Shown one piece after another: positions 51,416 through 61,493 of a DNA stretch of 64,000 nt. The stretch is from Rhizobium sp. RCAM05350. GTDB taxonomy: Bacteria > Pseudomonadota > Alphaproteobacteria > Rhizobiales > Rhizobiaceae. Position 1 is the first letter of the stretch. Every line of letters begins with the position of its first letter. The stretch spans positions 2,952,001 through 3,016,000 of the forward strand of contig CP087974.1 of NCBI GenBank assembly GCA_024426085.1, in the 5' to 3' direction. The translations under genes were made by a program, and so were the position numbers. The notes beneath the pieces were generated by a model. The model made no database searches. It worked only from the letters and a program-made list of their open reading frames with translations, and had not been told where the DNA came from.

Positions 51416-52291
51416 CGGACCTTGCCACATACAACTTCGCTTATCTCGACGAGCAGACCAAGCGGATGATCCGCAGGGCGATCCTCAAGGCGATTTCGAT
51501 ACCCGGCTATCAGGTTCCGTTCGCCTCACGTGAAATGCCGATGCCCTATGGTTGGGGCACTGGTGGCGTTCAGGTCACGGCGGCTATCCTCGGACCCAAG
51601 GACGTTCTCAAGGTCATCGACCAGGGCGCCGACGACACGACCAATGCCGTTTCGATCCGTGCCTTCTTCCAGAAGGTTGCCAATGTCGTGGTGACCACCA
51701 AGACCCGCGGCGCGTCTATCATCCAGACACGCCATCGTATTCCCGAGGAAACCCTGACGGCCGGCCAGACTCTGGTCTATCAGGTGCCGATCCCCCGAAC
51801 CCCTGCGTTTCCTCGAGCCGCGCGAGACCGAAACGCGAAAAATGCACGCGCTGGAAGAATACGGCCTCATGCATGTGAAGCTCTACGAGGATATCGCCCG
51901 CAACGGCCATATCGCTACGACCTATGCCTATCCGGTCAAGGTCGAAGGCCGCTACGTCATGGATCCTTCCCCGACGCCGAAATTCGACAATCCGAAAATG
52001 CACATGTCGGAAGCGCTGCAGCTGTTCGGTGCCGGCCGTGAAAAGCGCATCTACGCGGTTCCGCCTTATACGGAAGTCGTCAGCCTCGATTTCGAAGATC
52101 ATCCGTTCGAGATCCAGCATTTCGACAAGCCCTGTGCGCTCTGCGGCGCAGAACATGTCTATCTCGATGAAGTCGTTCTCGACGACAAGGGCGGACGCAT
52201 GTTCGTCTGCTCGGATACCGACCATTGCGAGGATCGCCGCGAGCATGGTCATGCCGGTCATCTTCTCGCCCAACAGGAGGCCGCAGAATGA
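51412..52291 (+). CDS. phnJ: Carbon-phosphorus lyase PhnJ (radical SAM), one frame break
   Basis: The start is MTDLATYNFAYLDEQTKRMI. PhnJ blocks are RRAILKAISIPGYQVPFASR, EMPMPYGWGTGGVQVTAAIL, GADDTTNAVSIRAFFQKVA, RHRIPEETLTAGQTLVYQVP and the C-terminal cluster CALC-x21-C-x5-C, the unusual CX2CX21CX5C iron-sulphur motif of PhnJ. About 292 aa. A break at about 51797 (CCCCCGAACCCC) restores PIPEPLRFLEPRETETRKMH. It cleaves the C-P bond of ribosyl-phosphonate phosphate. Start and stop both overlap neighbours as ATGA. Confidence 0.92.
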
Positions 52292-53064
52292 GCGCCGTCC
52301 CGCTTCTCAAAGTCAACGACGTGTCGAAATTCTATGGCAGCCGTACCGGATGCCGCAACGTTTCCTTCGAGCTCTGGCCGGGCGAAGTGCTGGCGATCGT
52401 TGGCGAATCCGGCTCCGGCAAGACGACCTTGCTGTCCTGTCTCTCCACCCGGCTGATGCCCAGTTCCGGCATTGTCGAATACCATATGCGTGACGGCCAG
52501 TACCGCGATCTTGCCCGCATGGGCGAGGCCGAGCGCCGCTTCCTGATGCGCACCGACTGGGGTTTCGTGCATCAGAATCCGGCCGATGGCCTGCGCATGA
52601 CGGTCTCGGCCGGCGCCAATGTCGGTGAGCGGCTGATGGCGGTCGGCGACCGGCACTATGGCAATATCCGCGCAACGGCAGCCGACTGGCTGCGCCGCGT
52701 CGAGATCGAGGAAGACCGCATCGACGATCAGCCGCGCGCCTTTTCCGGCGGCATGCGCCAGCGTCTGCAGATCGCCCGCAACCTCGTCACCTCCCCGCGT
52801 CTCGTGTTCATGGACGAGCCGACCGGCGGTCTCGACGTCTCGGTTCAGGCCCGCCTGCTCGACCTGGTGCGCGGCCTCGTCCACGACCTTGGTCTCTCGG
52901 CCATCATCGTTACCCACGATCTCGCCGTCGCCCGGCTTCTGTCGCACCGGATGATGGTGATGAAGGATGGACTGGTGATCGAGCAGGGTCTGACCGACCG
53001 GGTGCTTGACGATCCGCGCGAGCCCTACACCCAGCTTCTCGTTTCCTCCATTCTGCAGGTGTGA
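52288..53064 (+). CDS. phnK: C-P lyase ABC-type subunit PhnK
   Basis: This intact 258-aa frame starts MSAVPLLKVNDVSKFYGSRT. Walker A is VGESGSGKTTLLSCLS, the signature FSGGMRQRLQIARNL and Walker B LVFMDEPTGGLDVSVQ. PhnK binds the core complex through PhnJ rather than a membrane partner. The Glu-Ser of its Walker A is encoded GAATCC and is read correctly, unlike the GAGTCC-type copies elsewhere in the window. Confidence 0.93.
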   Translation: MSAVPLLKVNDVSKFYGSRTGCRNVSFELWPGEVLAIVGESGSGKTTLLSCLSTRLMPSSGIVEYHMRDGQYRDLARMGEAERRFLMRTDWGFVHQNPADGLRMTVSAGANVGERLMAVGDRHYGNIRATAADWLRRVEIEEDRIDDQPRAFSGGMRQRLQIARNLVTSPRLVFMDEPTGGLDVSVQARLLDLVRGLVHDLGLSAIIVTHDLAVARLLSHRMMVMKDGLVIEQGLTDRVLDDPREPYTQLLVSSILQV

Positions 53065-53066
53065 CC

Positions 53067-53772
53067 ATGGCCACCCCCCTCGTTGTTTCCGAAGTCGCCA
53101 AAAGCTTCACCATGCACTTACGTGACGGTATCCGCTTGCCGGTCGTCAAGGGCGTGTCGTTCTCCGTCAAGAAGGGCGAATGCGTTGTGCTCGGCGGTCC
53201 GTCCGGCGTCGGCAAGAGCTCGATCCTGAAGATGCTCTACGGCAACTATGCCGTCGATGCCGGCCAGATCCTGATCGAACATCAGGGCCATCTGGTCGAT
53301 CTCGCCCATGCAGCTCCGCGCGGTGCTGGAAGTTCGGCGCGACACGCTGGGTTATGTCAGCCAGTTCCTGCGCGTCGTTCCGCGTGTGTCGGCGCTCGAC
53401 GTCGTTGCCGAGCCGCTTCTGGCGCGCGGGGTCGATCAGGCTATCGCGCGTGAAAAGGCGTCCGAGTTGCTGGCCAAGCTCAATCTGCCGCACGAACTCT
53501 GGCAATTGCCGCCGGCCACCTTCTCGGGCGGCGAGCAGCAGCGGGTCAACATTGCCCGCGGCTTCATCACCGACCACGCAATCCTTCTGCTCGACGAGCC
53601 GACGGCCTCGCTCGACGCGAAGAACCGCCGCGTCGTCGTCGAGATGATTGCTGCCAAGAAGGCTGAGGGTGTTGCTCTGCTGGGGATCTTCCATGACGAG
53701 GAAGTGCGCGATGCCGTCGCCGACCGCATTCTCGACGTCTCCGCCTTTTCGCCGCGAAAGGCTGCCGCATGA
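53067..53772 (+). CDS. phnL: C-P lyase ABC-type subunit PhnL, one frame break
   Basis: The start is [20 protein letters not shown]. Walker A is [20 protein letters not shown]. After a break near 53315-53330 it continues [20 protein letters not shown], the signature [15 protein letters not shown] and Walker [16 protein letters not shown]. About 235 aa, usual for PhnL, which supports the nucleosidase step of the core complex. The stop overlaps the acetyltransferase start (ATGA). Confidence 0.9.
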
Positions 53773-54386
53773 GCCAGAAACTGAGCGAAGAGCCGACGAT
53801 CCATCCAACCGCCTCCGTAAACCAATCGACCCTTGGGCGATACATCGAGGTGGGCGAGCGTTGCCGCATCGATGAGGTCGAGTTCGGGGACTACTCCTAC
53901 ATTGAGCGCGACGGAATGATCTGGTGCGCGACGATCGGAAAATTCGCCAATCTGGCGGCATCCGTTCGCATCAACGCCACCAATCATCCGACCTGGCGGG
54001 CAACGTTGCACCATTTCACCTACCGCGCCTCGAACTACTGGCCGGATGCAGACATGGAGCAGGATTTCTTTGCCTGGCGCCGTGAAAACCGGGTCGTCAT
54101 TGGACACGATGTCTGGATCGGCCACGGGGCGACGGTGCTGCCGGGTGTCACGATCGGAAACGGTGCGGTCGTTGGTTCCGGAGCCGTCGTCTCCAAGGAC
54201 GTTGCGCCCTACACCATCGTCGGCGGCGTTCCGGCAAAGCTGATCCACGAACGCTTCGGCAAGGACATTGCCGGCCGTTTCGAGAAGCTTGCCTGGTGGG
54301 ATTGGGATCACGGCAAGCTGCGCGATGCCCTGAATGACTTCCGAATGCTCGATGCCGACGCATTCCTCGTCCGTCACAATGCGTGA
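53769..54386 (+). CDS. Hexapeptide-repeat acetyltransferase of phosphonate operons
   Basis: This intact 205-aa frame starts [20 protein letters not shown]. It is a left-handed beta-helix protein with the imperfect hexapeptides [20 protein letters not shown] and [20 protein letters not shown] plus [20 protein letters not shown]. The block [20 protein letters not shown] is typical of the phn-linked xenobiotic acetyltransferase group. It may acetylate aminoalkyl-phosphonates, a job done by PhnO in enteric bacteria (inference). It is the last gene before the Pho-box promoter. Confidence 0.88.
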   Translation: MSQKLSEEPTIHPTASVNQSTLGRYIEVGERCRIDEVEFGDYSYIERDGMIWCATIGKFANLAASVRINATNHPTWRATLHHFTYRASNYWPDADMEQDFFAWRRENRVVIGHDVWIGHGATVLPGVTIGNGAVVGSGAVVSKDVAPYTIVGGVPAKLIHERFGKDIAGRFEKLAWWDWDHGKLRDALNDFRMLDADAFLVRHNA

Positions 54387-54425
54387 TTTTTACCCCGCAA
54401 CCCCCGCGTTTGCAGGGATTGCGGA

Positions 54426-54454
54426 CTGTAACAAAAGCTACATCAATCTGACAT
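54426..54454 (+). promoter_or_regulatory. Predicted Pho box upstream of phnC
   Basis: Three 7-base units with 4-base spacers follow each other at an 11-base period: CTGTAAC (54426-54432), GCTACAT (54437-54443), CTGACAT (54448-54454). This matches the CTGTCAT-N4-CTGTCAT layout of PhoB boxes, though each unit has mismatches. It lies about 75 bases before phnC, so the transport half of the cluster probably has its own phosphate-starvation promoter. Confidence 0.6.
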
Positions 54455-54527
54455 TCCCCCTTCATCAAGCGCCGCTATGGCAGAGGGTATTACCTGTGAC
54501 CGACGACGCCAAAAAGGACGAGTGCCC

Positions 54528-55363
54528 ATGTTCCAGCTGAAGAATGTAACCCGACAGTTCGGCAAGAAGGTGGCCGTCAATTCGGTTACCTTCGACATCC
54601 TGCAGGGCCAGATGGTCGGCATCATCGGCCGGTCCGGCGCGGGCAAGTCGACGCTGCTCCGCATGATCAATCGTCTCAACGACGTATCGTCCGGCTCCAT
54701 TCATTTCGGCGATCTCCAAGTGTCGTCGCTGCGCGGTGCAGCGCTGCGCAGCTGGCAGCGCGATTGCGCGATGATCTTCCAGCAGTTCAACCTTGTGCCG
54801 CGTCTCGACGTGCTGACCAATGTGCTGCTCGGTCGCCTCAATCATCGTTCCACCGTTCTCAGCATCCTCAACATGTTCACCCGCGAAGAGCGCATCATGG
54901 CAATCGGCGCGCTGGAACGGCTCGGCATCGAGCAGACGGCGCTGCAGCCGGCCGGAACGCTGTCCGGCGGCCAGCAGCAGCGTGTCGCTATTGCCCGGGC
55001 GCTGATGCAGCAGCCGAAAATGCTGCTTGCCGACGAGCCGATCGCCTCGCTCGACCCGCTGAACGCCAAGATCGTCATGGACCGCTGCGCGACATCAACG
55101 AGCGCGATGGCATCACCGTCGTCACCAACCTGCACACGCTGGATACTGCGCGCAATTATTGCGAGCGCATCATCGGCATGGCGCATGGAAGCGTCGTTTT
55201 CGATGGTCCGCCGCAGGAGCTGACGGCAGCAGCCGTCGCTGAAATCTACGGCTCGGGCGCCGAACTCGACGAATCGATGACCTCGACCAGCATCAATATT
55301 CCTGCAGCGCAGGACAACACGAAATCCGCCGGCGTCAAGTCGCTGGCACTGGCCGGACTTTAA
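54528..55363 (+). CDS. phnC: Phosphonate/phosphate ABC transporter ATP-binding subunit, one frame break
   Basis: The start is [20 protein letters not shown]. Walker A is [20 protein letters not shown], the Q-loop [20 protein letters not shown], the signature [19 protein letters not shown] and Walker [21 protein letters not shown]. The break at about 55080 (GGACCGCTG, probably GGACTCGCTG) gives [20 protein letters not shown]. About 278 aa. In S. meliloti the homologous set is called phoCDET and also carries phosphate. Confidence 0.9.
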
Positions 55364-55455
55364 ACCGGCCTTCGGGGATCGAGAGCCCGCGTCAAGGGCA
55401 GACCATTGCAACCGAATGTGAACCGGCGCCGCCGGGATAACAGGAGAAGACCCTT

Positions 55456-56360
55456 ATGTTGAAGAAAGCACTTCTGAGCGCCGTTGCGCTCTTTGCCCTC
55501 GTCGGCCACGTTCAGGCTGAAGACCTCAAGGAATTCCGCGTCGGCATCATCGGTGGCGAAAACGAAGCCGACCGCCTGCGCAACTACCAGTGCCTCGGTG
55601 ATCACCTGAAGACGGCGCTGAATGTCGAGAAGGTTTCCTTCTTCCCGGCCGCTGACTATGACGGCGTTATCCAGGGCCTGCTCGGCGGTACGCTTGATTA
55701 TGCTGAGCTTGGTGCGTCCGGCTATGCCAAGATCTTCCTCGCCAAGGCTGACGCCGTCGAGCCGATCCTGACAACCGAACAGTCCGATGGCTCGACCGGT
55801 TACTACTCGGTCATGGTTGCCCGCAAGGACAAGGGCTACACCAGCGTTGCTGACCTCAAGGGCAAGAAGCTCGGCTTCGCTGACCCGGATCGACCTCGGG
55901 CTACCTCATTCCGAACGTCACGCTGCCGGAAACGATCGGCATGCCGGTCAAGGAATTCTTCGCTGAAACCGGCTTCGGCGGCGGCCACGAGAACCTCGTT
56001 CTCGAAGTGCTCAAGGGCACTTTCGATGCCGGCACGACCTTCGGTTCGGGCATCGGCGAGTTCAAGGACGGATACACGTCCGGCAACCTGCATAAGATGG
56101 TCGAAAAGGGCGTTCTGGATATGAACGACCTAGTCGAACTGTGGCGCTCGCCGCTGATCCCGAACGGCCCGATCGTTGTTCGCACCTCGATGAATGATGA
56201 CATGAAGGCGAAGTTCAAGCAGTTCATGCTCGACCTGCCGAAGACCGATGCAGCCTGCTTTGCCGGCGTCATGGGCGGCGATTTCAAGGGCTTCGTCGAA
56301 GTCAACTCCGACTTCTACAAGCCGATCATCGACGCTCGCAAGTCGACCATTGGCGGCTGA
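55456..56360 (+). CDS. phnD: Phosphonate-binding protein PhnD, one frame break
   Basis: Signal peptide MLKKALLSAVALFALVGHVQ, cut near QA-EDL. The mature part has FRVGIIGGENEADRLRNYQC, YDGVIQGLLGGTLDYAELG, GYYSVMVARKDKGYTSVADL, KGKKLGFADPDS-TSGYLIPN and IPNGPIVVRTSMNDDMKAKF, as in PhnD/PhoD. About 300 aa. The break at about 55888 (CCGGATCGACC) is repaired by reading CCGGACTCGACC. It delivers phosphonates or phosphate to PhnE1/E2. Confidence 0.9.
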
Positions 56361-56467
56361 TATCGTCAAGATTCAAAGCGCTGGCCGGCCATTCCGGCCA
56401 GCGTTTCCTTGTTTAAGCAGCCTTGGGGCATGACGCCCTTTGAGGCCCCGTGTTTGCCGGAGACTTC

Positions 56468-57431
56468 ATGGCCACGTCAGCGCTTTCCACGACCTTGAGC
56501 GACAATGGCGCCCTGGTCGAACGCCACTGGCAGGAGCTCAATCTCCGCCGCCGCACCTACACCTTCCTTGGTCTTGCGCTGCTGGCCGTGGCTCTGTCCG
56601 GATCGCTCTGGTTTGCCAATGCCACCAATGCCGGCAAGTTCTTCGACCGCCTGCCCTATTTCTTCGATTTCGTCGGCGATCTTGTGCCCGCGCGACGGTG
56701 CTGAAATCGGCCGGGCGATGTTCGACCTGCCCTCGCCCTATGACGACGGCAGCCTGAAATACAATTATCCTGAAGGCCGGATGTATCTGACGGATACGTT
56801 CTATGTGCCCGAATATTTCTACAAGATGCTGGAAACGCTGAACATCGCGATCTTCTCCACCATCTTCGGCATGTTCTTCGGCTTCATTCTCTGCTTCTTT
56901 GCCGCCCGCAATCTGATGCCCAATCCGTGGGTTCGCGGTGTTGCGCGGCGCTTTATGGAAATCCTGCGGGCCTTTCCGGAAGTGGTGATCGCCGGTTTCT
57001 TCCTGGCGATCCTCTCCCTCGGTCCGATCCCGGCCATGATCGCCGTTTCGGTCCATACGGTCGGCGCGCTCGGCAAGCTGTTCTTCGAGGTGGTCGAAAA
57101 TGCCGACATGAAGCCGGACGAGGGGCTTCGGGCTGCCGGCGGCAACTGGTTCGAGCGGGTCTGGTTCGGCATCGTGCCGCAGGTCCTGCCGAACTTCATG
57201 AGCTATTTCCTGCTGCGTCTCGAAATCAACGTGCGCGCCTCGACCATCATCGGCGCCGTCGGTGGTGGGGGTATCGGCGAGCCGCTGCGGCTTTCGATCA
57301 GCCAGGGTCACGAGGCAAAGACGCTGGCGATCATTATCCTCTTGTTCTCGACGATCATTGCCGTCGATCAGTTTTCCGCATGGCTGCGCCGGCGTCTCGT
57401 CGGTGATCAGGCCTTCCAGCTCGCGCAATAG
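56468..57431 (+). CDS. phnE: Phosphonate ABC permease PhnE (first copy), one frame break
   Basis: The start is MATSALSTTLSDNGALVERH. The first helix TFLGLALLAVALSGSLWFAN is followed by a periplasmic loop. After a break at about 56690 (GTGCCCGCGCG, one C too many) the frame continues MYLTDTFYVPEYFYKMLETL, helices with FGMFFGFILCFFAARN, the EAA-like loop DEGLRAAGGNWFERVWFGIV and ASTIIGAVGGGGIGEPLRLS. About 320 aa. The stop precedes the second phnE by 10 bases with a GGAGG site between. Confidence 0.88.
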
Positions 57432-57441
57432 GAGGCGGACC

Positions 57442-58949
57442 ATGACCGTAAACACGATGATGAACACCGCACAGATGGAAGCGATCGCCGCCCGTCACCC
57501 GCATCTGCTGACGGGTTCGATCAGCAAGCGCATCCGCTCCATCCTGATCTTCGCCGGCATCGCCCTCTACATGATCTACAGCTGGTGGTTTTTCTCGATC
57601 GGCCAGGTTCTAGTCAATGCCAATTGGGGCATTGCCGGCACGTACCTCGCCGACTGGGTTTCCTATGAGGTCCGGCCCGACATCAAGATCGCCAACGATG
57701 GCACGATGCAGGTGGTTTATCCGCGCTATTCGCCGCTGGGTCCTGATGCCAAGCCGGAATGGGTCAAGATCGAGACGAAGATGGTTGATCGTACCATCGA
57801 TGTCCCGGCCGTGACGCTGCAAGCCGCTCCGAAGAAGAACTCGAGCTTCAGCTTTATGGCACCGAATGCGGCCGTCGGTGGCAGCGCTGAGGCGGGTGCC
57901 CGCACCCGAAACCCGCACCGAGGAAGTCGTCAGCCGCGCCACGGTCAATTTCAACAGCACGACCAGCATCGATGTCGCCGACGGCAAAGTCGCGGCCACT
58001 CATGCCGGCGAAACCCTCCTGATCGATCTCGACCATTCCGCCGGTGTCACGCCGGAAGGTGCCCTGCCGGAATGGGCAACGCAGAAGCGTCCGGGCGAAA
58101 AGATCACGCTTGCCTTCGGCATGACCGGCTGGGCTGATGTCGATAAGGAAAAGATCAGCATCCATAACCGCTTTCCCGGCTGGGCCAATTTCATCTTCGA
58201 TACCAACTCGCCGTTCTTCAACAAGTCGTTCAGTGAGGTCACGAACTTGATCGTCAGCGGCGACCGGCTCGATCCGAACCGCTCCAACCTGTCGCTTGCC
58301 TGGAACAACATCCTCTACAATTCCGAATGGCAGCATCTCGATGTCTGGACCAAGCTGCTGCAGACCATCGTCATGGCTTTCGTCGGGACGCTGTTTGCCT
58401 CGATCATCGCTTTCCCGCTGTGCTTCCTGGCTGCCCGCAACATTACCCGCAATGGGGTGCTCAACCAGGTGACCAAGCGGTTCTTCGATTTCCTGCGGTC
58501 GGTCGACATGCTGATCTGGGCGCTGTTCTTCACCCGCGCCTTCGGCCCCGGACCGCTTGCCGGCATGTCGGCGATCTTCTTCACTGATACCGGCACGCTT
58601 GGAAAGCTCTATGCCGAAGCTCTGGAAAACATCGATGACAAGCAGCGAAGGCGTCAAATCGGTCGGCGCTGCACCGCTTGCCGTGCAGCGCTTCGGTGTC
58701 CTGCCGCAGGTCCTGCCGGTCTTTGCCAGTCAGGCGCTGTATTTCTGGGAATCCAACACCCGCTCAGCCACCATCATCGGCGCTGTCGGCGCAGGCGGCA
58801 TCGGCTTGAAACTCTGGGAAGCAATGCGGACGAATTCCGATTGGGAAAACGTCTGCTATATGGTTATCCTGATCCTCATCGTCGTTTTCATTTTCGACAG
58901 CGCCTCCAATTTTCTGCGCTCGCGTCTGATGGGCCAGAAAACATATTGA
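57442..58949 (+). CDS. Phosphonate/phosphate ABC permease, long PhoT-like second PhnE, two frame breaks
   Basis: The start is MTVNTMMNTAQMEAIAARHP with GGAGG upstream. TM1 is near residues 35-58. Next comes a periplasmic insert of about 200 aa (for example RYSPLGPDAKPEWVKIETKM, VADGKVAATHAGETLLIDLD, FNKSFSEVTNLIVSG). The PhnE core follows: LLQTIVMAFVGTLFASIIAF, LRSVDMLIWALFFTRAFGPG and SATIIGAVGAGGIGLKLWEA. About 500 aa, far longer than standard PhnE. Breaks lie at about 57896 (GCGGGTGCCC) and about 58645 (CAGCGAAGGCGTC). It corresponds to PhoT of S. meliloti phoCDET. Confidence 0.85.
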
Positions 58950-59065
58950 ACTATGGTGGCGGATCACCGCCACTGATCACGATAATGTCACGAAAAGCGC
59001 GTAGCCACGGGGGCAAATCGGCCCGTCCGGTCACCGCTCCCGTGATGCCTTGCAGGGAATGACCA

Positions 59066-59699
59066 GTGCGCTACGCATTCTATATCTCGCCTGACGAAGA
59101 CGACCCGTTGAGCGCCGCCGCGGAGCGGTGGCTCGGAGCGAACCCGTTTACCGGCGAAACCTCGGACCTCAAGCCTGCGGGCGATTTCAGCGCCGACGAG
59201 CTGACGGCCCTAACCGCCGATCCTCGCCGCTACGGTTTCCACGGAACGCTGAAGGCTCCCTTCTCGCTTGCGTCGGGTAAAACCGAGGTGCAATTGCTCG
59301 ATGATTTCGATGCGTTTTCCGAGGAATACTTGCCGTTCGAGATCCCGGAAATGGCACTTGGCCAGCTGGGGCCGTTCTTTGCGCTGGTGCCGGCCGTCAG
59401 CTGTTCGCAATTGCAGGATCTTGCCGACGAAACCGTGCGGCGGTTCTCGCCGTTCCGTGCGCCGTTGTCGGACGCTGACATCGCCCGCCGCAAGCCGGAA
59501 CTGCTCGGCGACGTGATGCGCCGCAACCTGTTCTGACTGGGGCTACCCTTACGTTTTCGAGAGCTTCCGTTTCCATATGACGCTGACCGGCCCGGTCCCG
59601 GTGGACCGTCAGCCTGCGATGAAGGCGCTGCTGGAGCAGATCTTTGCGCCTTTCATCGGCCAACCTCTTGGCGTTACCTCGCTTGCGCTGTTCACCTGA
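59066..59699 (+). CDS. DUF1045 phosphonate-operon protein (2H phosphoesterase fold), one frame break
   Basis: The GTG start at 59066 gives MRYAFYISPDEDDPLSAAAE. The first HxT motif is in YGFHGTLKAPFSLASGKTEV and the second, after a break at 59530-59537 (TTCTGACTGG), is in SFRFHMTLTGPVPVDRQP. Two HxT motifs define the 2H phosphoesterase fold. The family accompanies phnM and phnN in C-P lyase clusters and may replace the cyclic phosphodiesterase PhnP, which is absent here (inference). About 210 aa. Confidence 0.82.
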
Positions 59700-59773
59700 A
59701 CCAGCGGGCGCGCCTTTTACAGTTCATTCGCTTTTGCCGCTCGGCGGCACGTCCAAACGAAAGATGGCATGAC

Positions 59774-60916
59774 ATGACCGTTGAAACCGTTCTCTCCAAC
59801 GCCCGCATCGTCCTCGAAGATCGCATTCTCGATGGTTCTGTCCTGATCCGCGACGGCAAGATCGCCGACATCTCGGAAGGCACCAGTCGCATCGGCGAGG
59901 ATTTCGAAGGCGATTACCTGATCCCCGGCTTGGTCGAGTTGCACACCGACCATCTGGAAGCCCACTATTCGCCACGCCCGGGCGTTCGCTGGTTGAAGAT
60001 GGCAGCGATCCAGGCGCATGACGCGCAGGTCGTCACATCCGGCATCACCACCGTCTTCGACTGCCTGCGCATGGGCTCCGACGAGGATGGCGGCTTCGAG
60101 CAGGGCGAGATGCGCGACATGGCAAACGCGCTAGCACAGGCCGCGAAGGAAAATCGCCTTCGCGCCGATCACCGCATCCATCTGCGCTGCGAAGTCTCGA
60201 CGGACAATGTGCTGGCGCATTTCGAAGAGTTTGAAAATGACCCGCAGGTCGGCCTCGTTTCGCTGATGGACCATGCTCCGGGCCAGCGCCAGTTCCAGAC
60301 GATGGAACAGTATACGCTCTACTACAAGAACAAGCGTGGCCTTTCCGACGAGGCTTTCGCCGCGTTCTGCGCCCGTCAACAGGCTTTGTCGGCCAAGTAT
60401 GCCGGCCCGCATCGCATCGGAAATCGCCAAGGCCTGCGCCGAGCGCGGCATCGCCATCGCCAGCCATGACGACGCCACCTTGGCCCATGTCGAGGAATCG
60501 GTCGGTTTCGGCATTCGCCTTGCGGAATTCCCGACCAGCTTCGAGGCTGCCGAGGCCTCGCATGCGGCCGGTCTGAGCGTTTTGATGGGAGCGCCGAACA
60601 TCGTGCGCGGCAAATCACATTCCGGCAACATCGCCGCGAAGGATCTTTGCAGGAGCGCGGTGTTCTCGACGTTCTGTCGTCCGACTACGTGCCGTTCAGC
60701 CTGATCCATGCACCTTTCGTGCTTTCGGATGAGCTGGAAAGCGTCAGCCTGCCGCAGGCGCTGGCAATGGTCACAGCGACCCCCGCACGCACTGTCGGTC
60801 TTGACGATCGCGGCCGGATCGCCACCGGGCTGCGCGCCGATATCGTTCGGGTTCAGCGCCAGGAAGGCATCCCGGTCGTTCGCTCGGTCTGGCGCGAAGG
60901 CAAGCGGGTCGCCTGA
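59774..60916 (+). CDS. phnM: Alpha-D-ribose 1-methylphosphonate 5-triphosphate diphosphatase PhnM, two frame breaks
   Basis: The start is MTVETVLSNARIVLEDRILD. Amidohydrolase metal motifs are PGLVELHTDHLEAHYSPRPG, HLRCEVSTDN, LMDHAPGQRQFQTMEQY and IASHDDATLAHVEESVGFG. Breaks lie at about 60408 (CCGGCCCGC, one C too many) and 60641-60649 (GGATCTTTG, probably GGACTCTTTG, giving KDSLQERGVLDVLSSDYVP). About 380 aa. It removes diphosphate from the ribosyl triphosphate intermediate. The stop overlaps phnN (TGATG). Confidence 0.9.
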
Positions 60917-61491
60917 TGCACGGGCAGCAGGGTCAGACGGGCGCGATCATCGTGGTGGTCGGCCCCAGCGGTGCCGGCAAGGACAGCGTCATCGGTTTCG
61001 TGGCGCAACACTTTGCCGATCGCGACGATATCGACTTCGTCCGCCGGGTCATCACCCGGCCGTCGGATGCTGGCGGCGAAGATCACGAGAGCATTTCCGG
61101 CGATGTTTTTGATAGCCGGCTATCGGCCGGCGACTTCGCGGTCGCCTGGCAGGCGCACGGGTTGAAATACGGAATTCCGAAGGACGCGCTCGAGAAGGTG
61201 CGGGCCGGCCGGATCCTGATCGCCAATGGCAGCCGGGCAGTGCTCGGCCAGTTCCGGCAGGCCTTCCCAAGGGTGGCGATCGTCAATATCACGGCTTCGC
61301 CACAGGTATTGGCAAGCCGCCTCGTGGCGCGCGGCCGGGAAAGCGAGCAGGATATTCTCAACCGGCTCAGGCGGCAGGTTCCTGATATTCTTGACGAGCC
61401 GGACGTGACGACGATCGACAATAGCGGCCCGCTCGACATCGCAGGCTCGCGATTTGCAGCGCTCGTGACCGAATTGCGCAGCTCTAACTGA
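60916..61491 (+). CDS. phnN: Ribose 1,5-bisphosphate phosphokinase PhnN
   Basis: This intact 191-aa frame starts MHGQQGQTGAIIVVVGPSGA. The P-loop GPSGAGKDS is followed by RRVITRPSDAGGEDHESISG, FAVAWQAHGLKYGIP, ANGSRAVLGQFRQAFPRVAI and ARGRESEQDILNRLRR. It is guanylate-kinase-like, as are all PhnN proteins. It converts ribose 1,5-bisphosphate to PRPP and ends the C-P lyase pathway. It converges on the acyltransferase gene with a gap of two bases. Confidence 0.93.
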   Translation: MHGQQGQTGAIIVVVGPSGAGKDSVIGFVAQHFADRDDIDFVRRVITRPSDAGGEDHESISGDVFDSRLSAGDFAVAWQAHGLKYGIPKDALEKVRAGRILIANGSRAVLGQFRQAFPRVAIVNITASPQVLASRLVARGRESEQDILNRLRRQVPDILDEPDVTTIDNSGPLDIAGSRFAALVTELRSSN

Positions 61492-61493
61492 CC

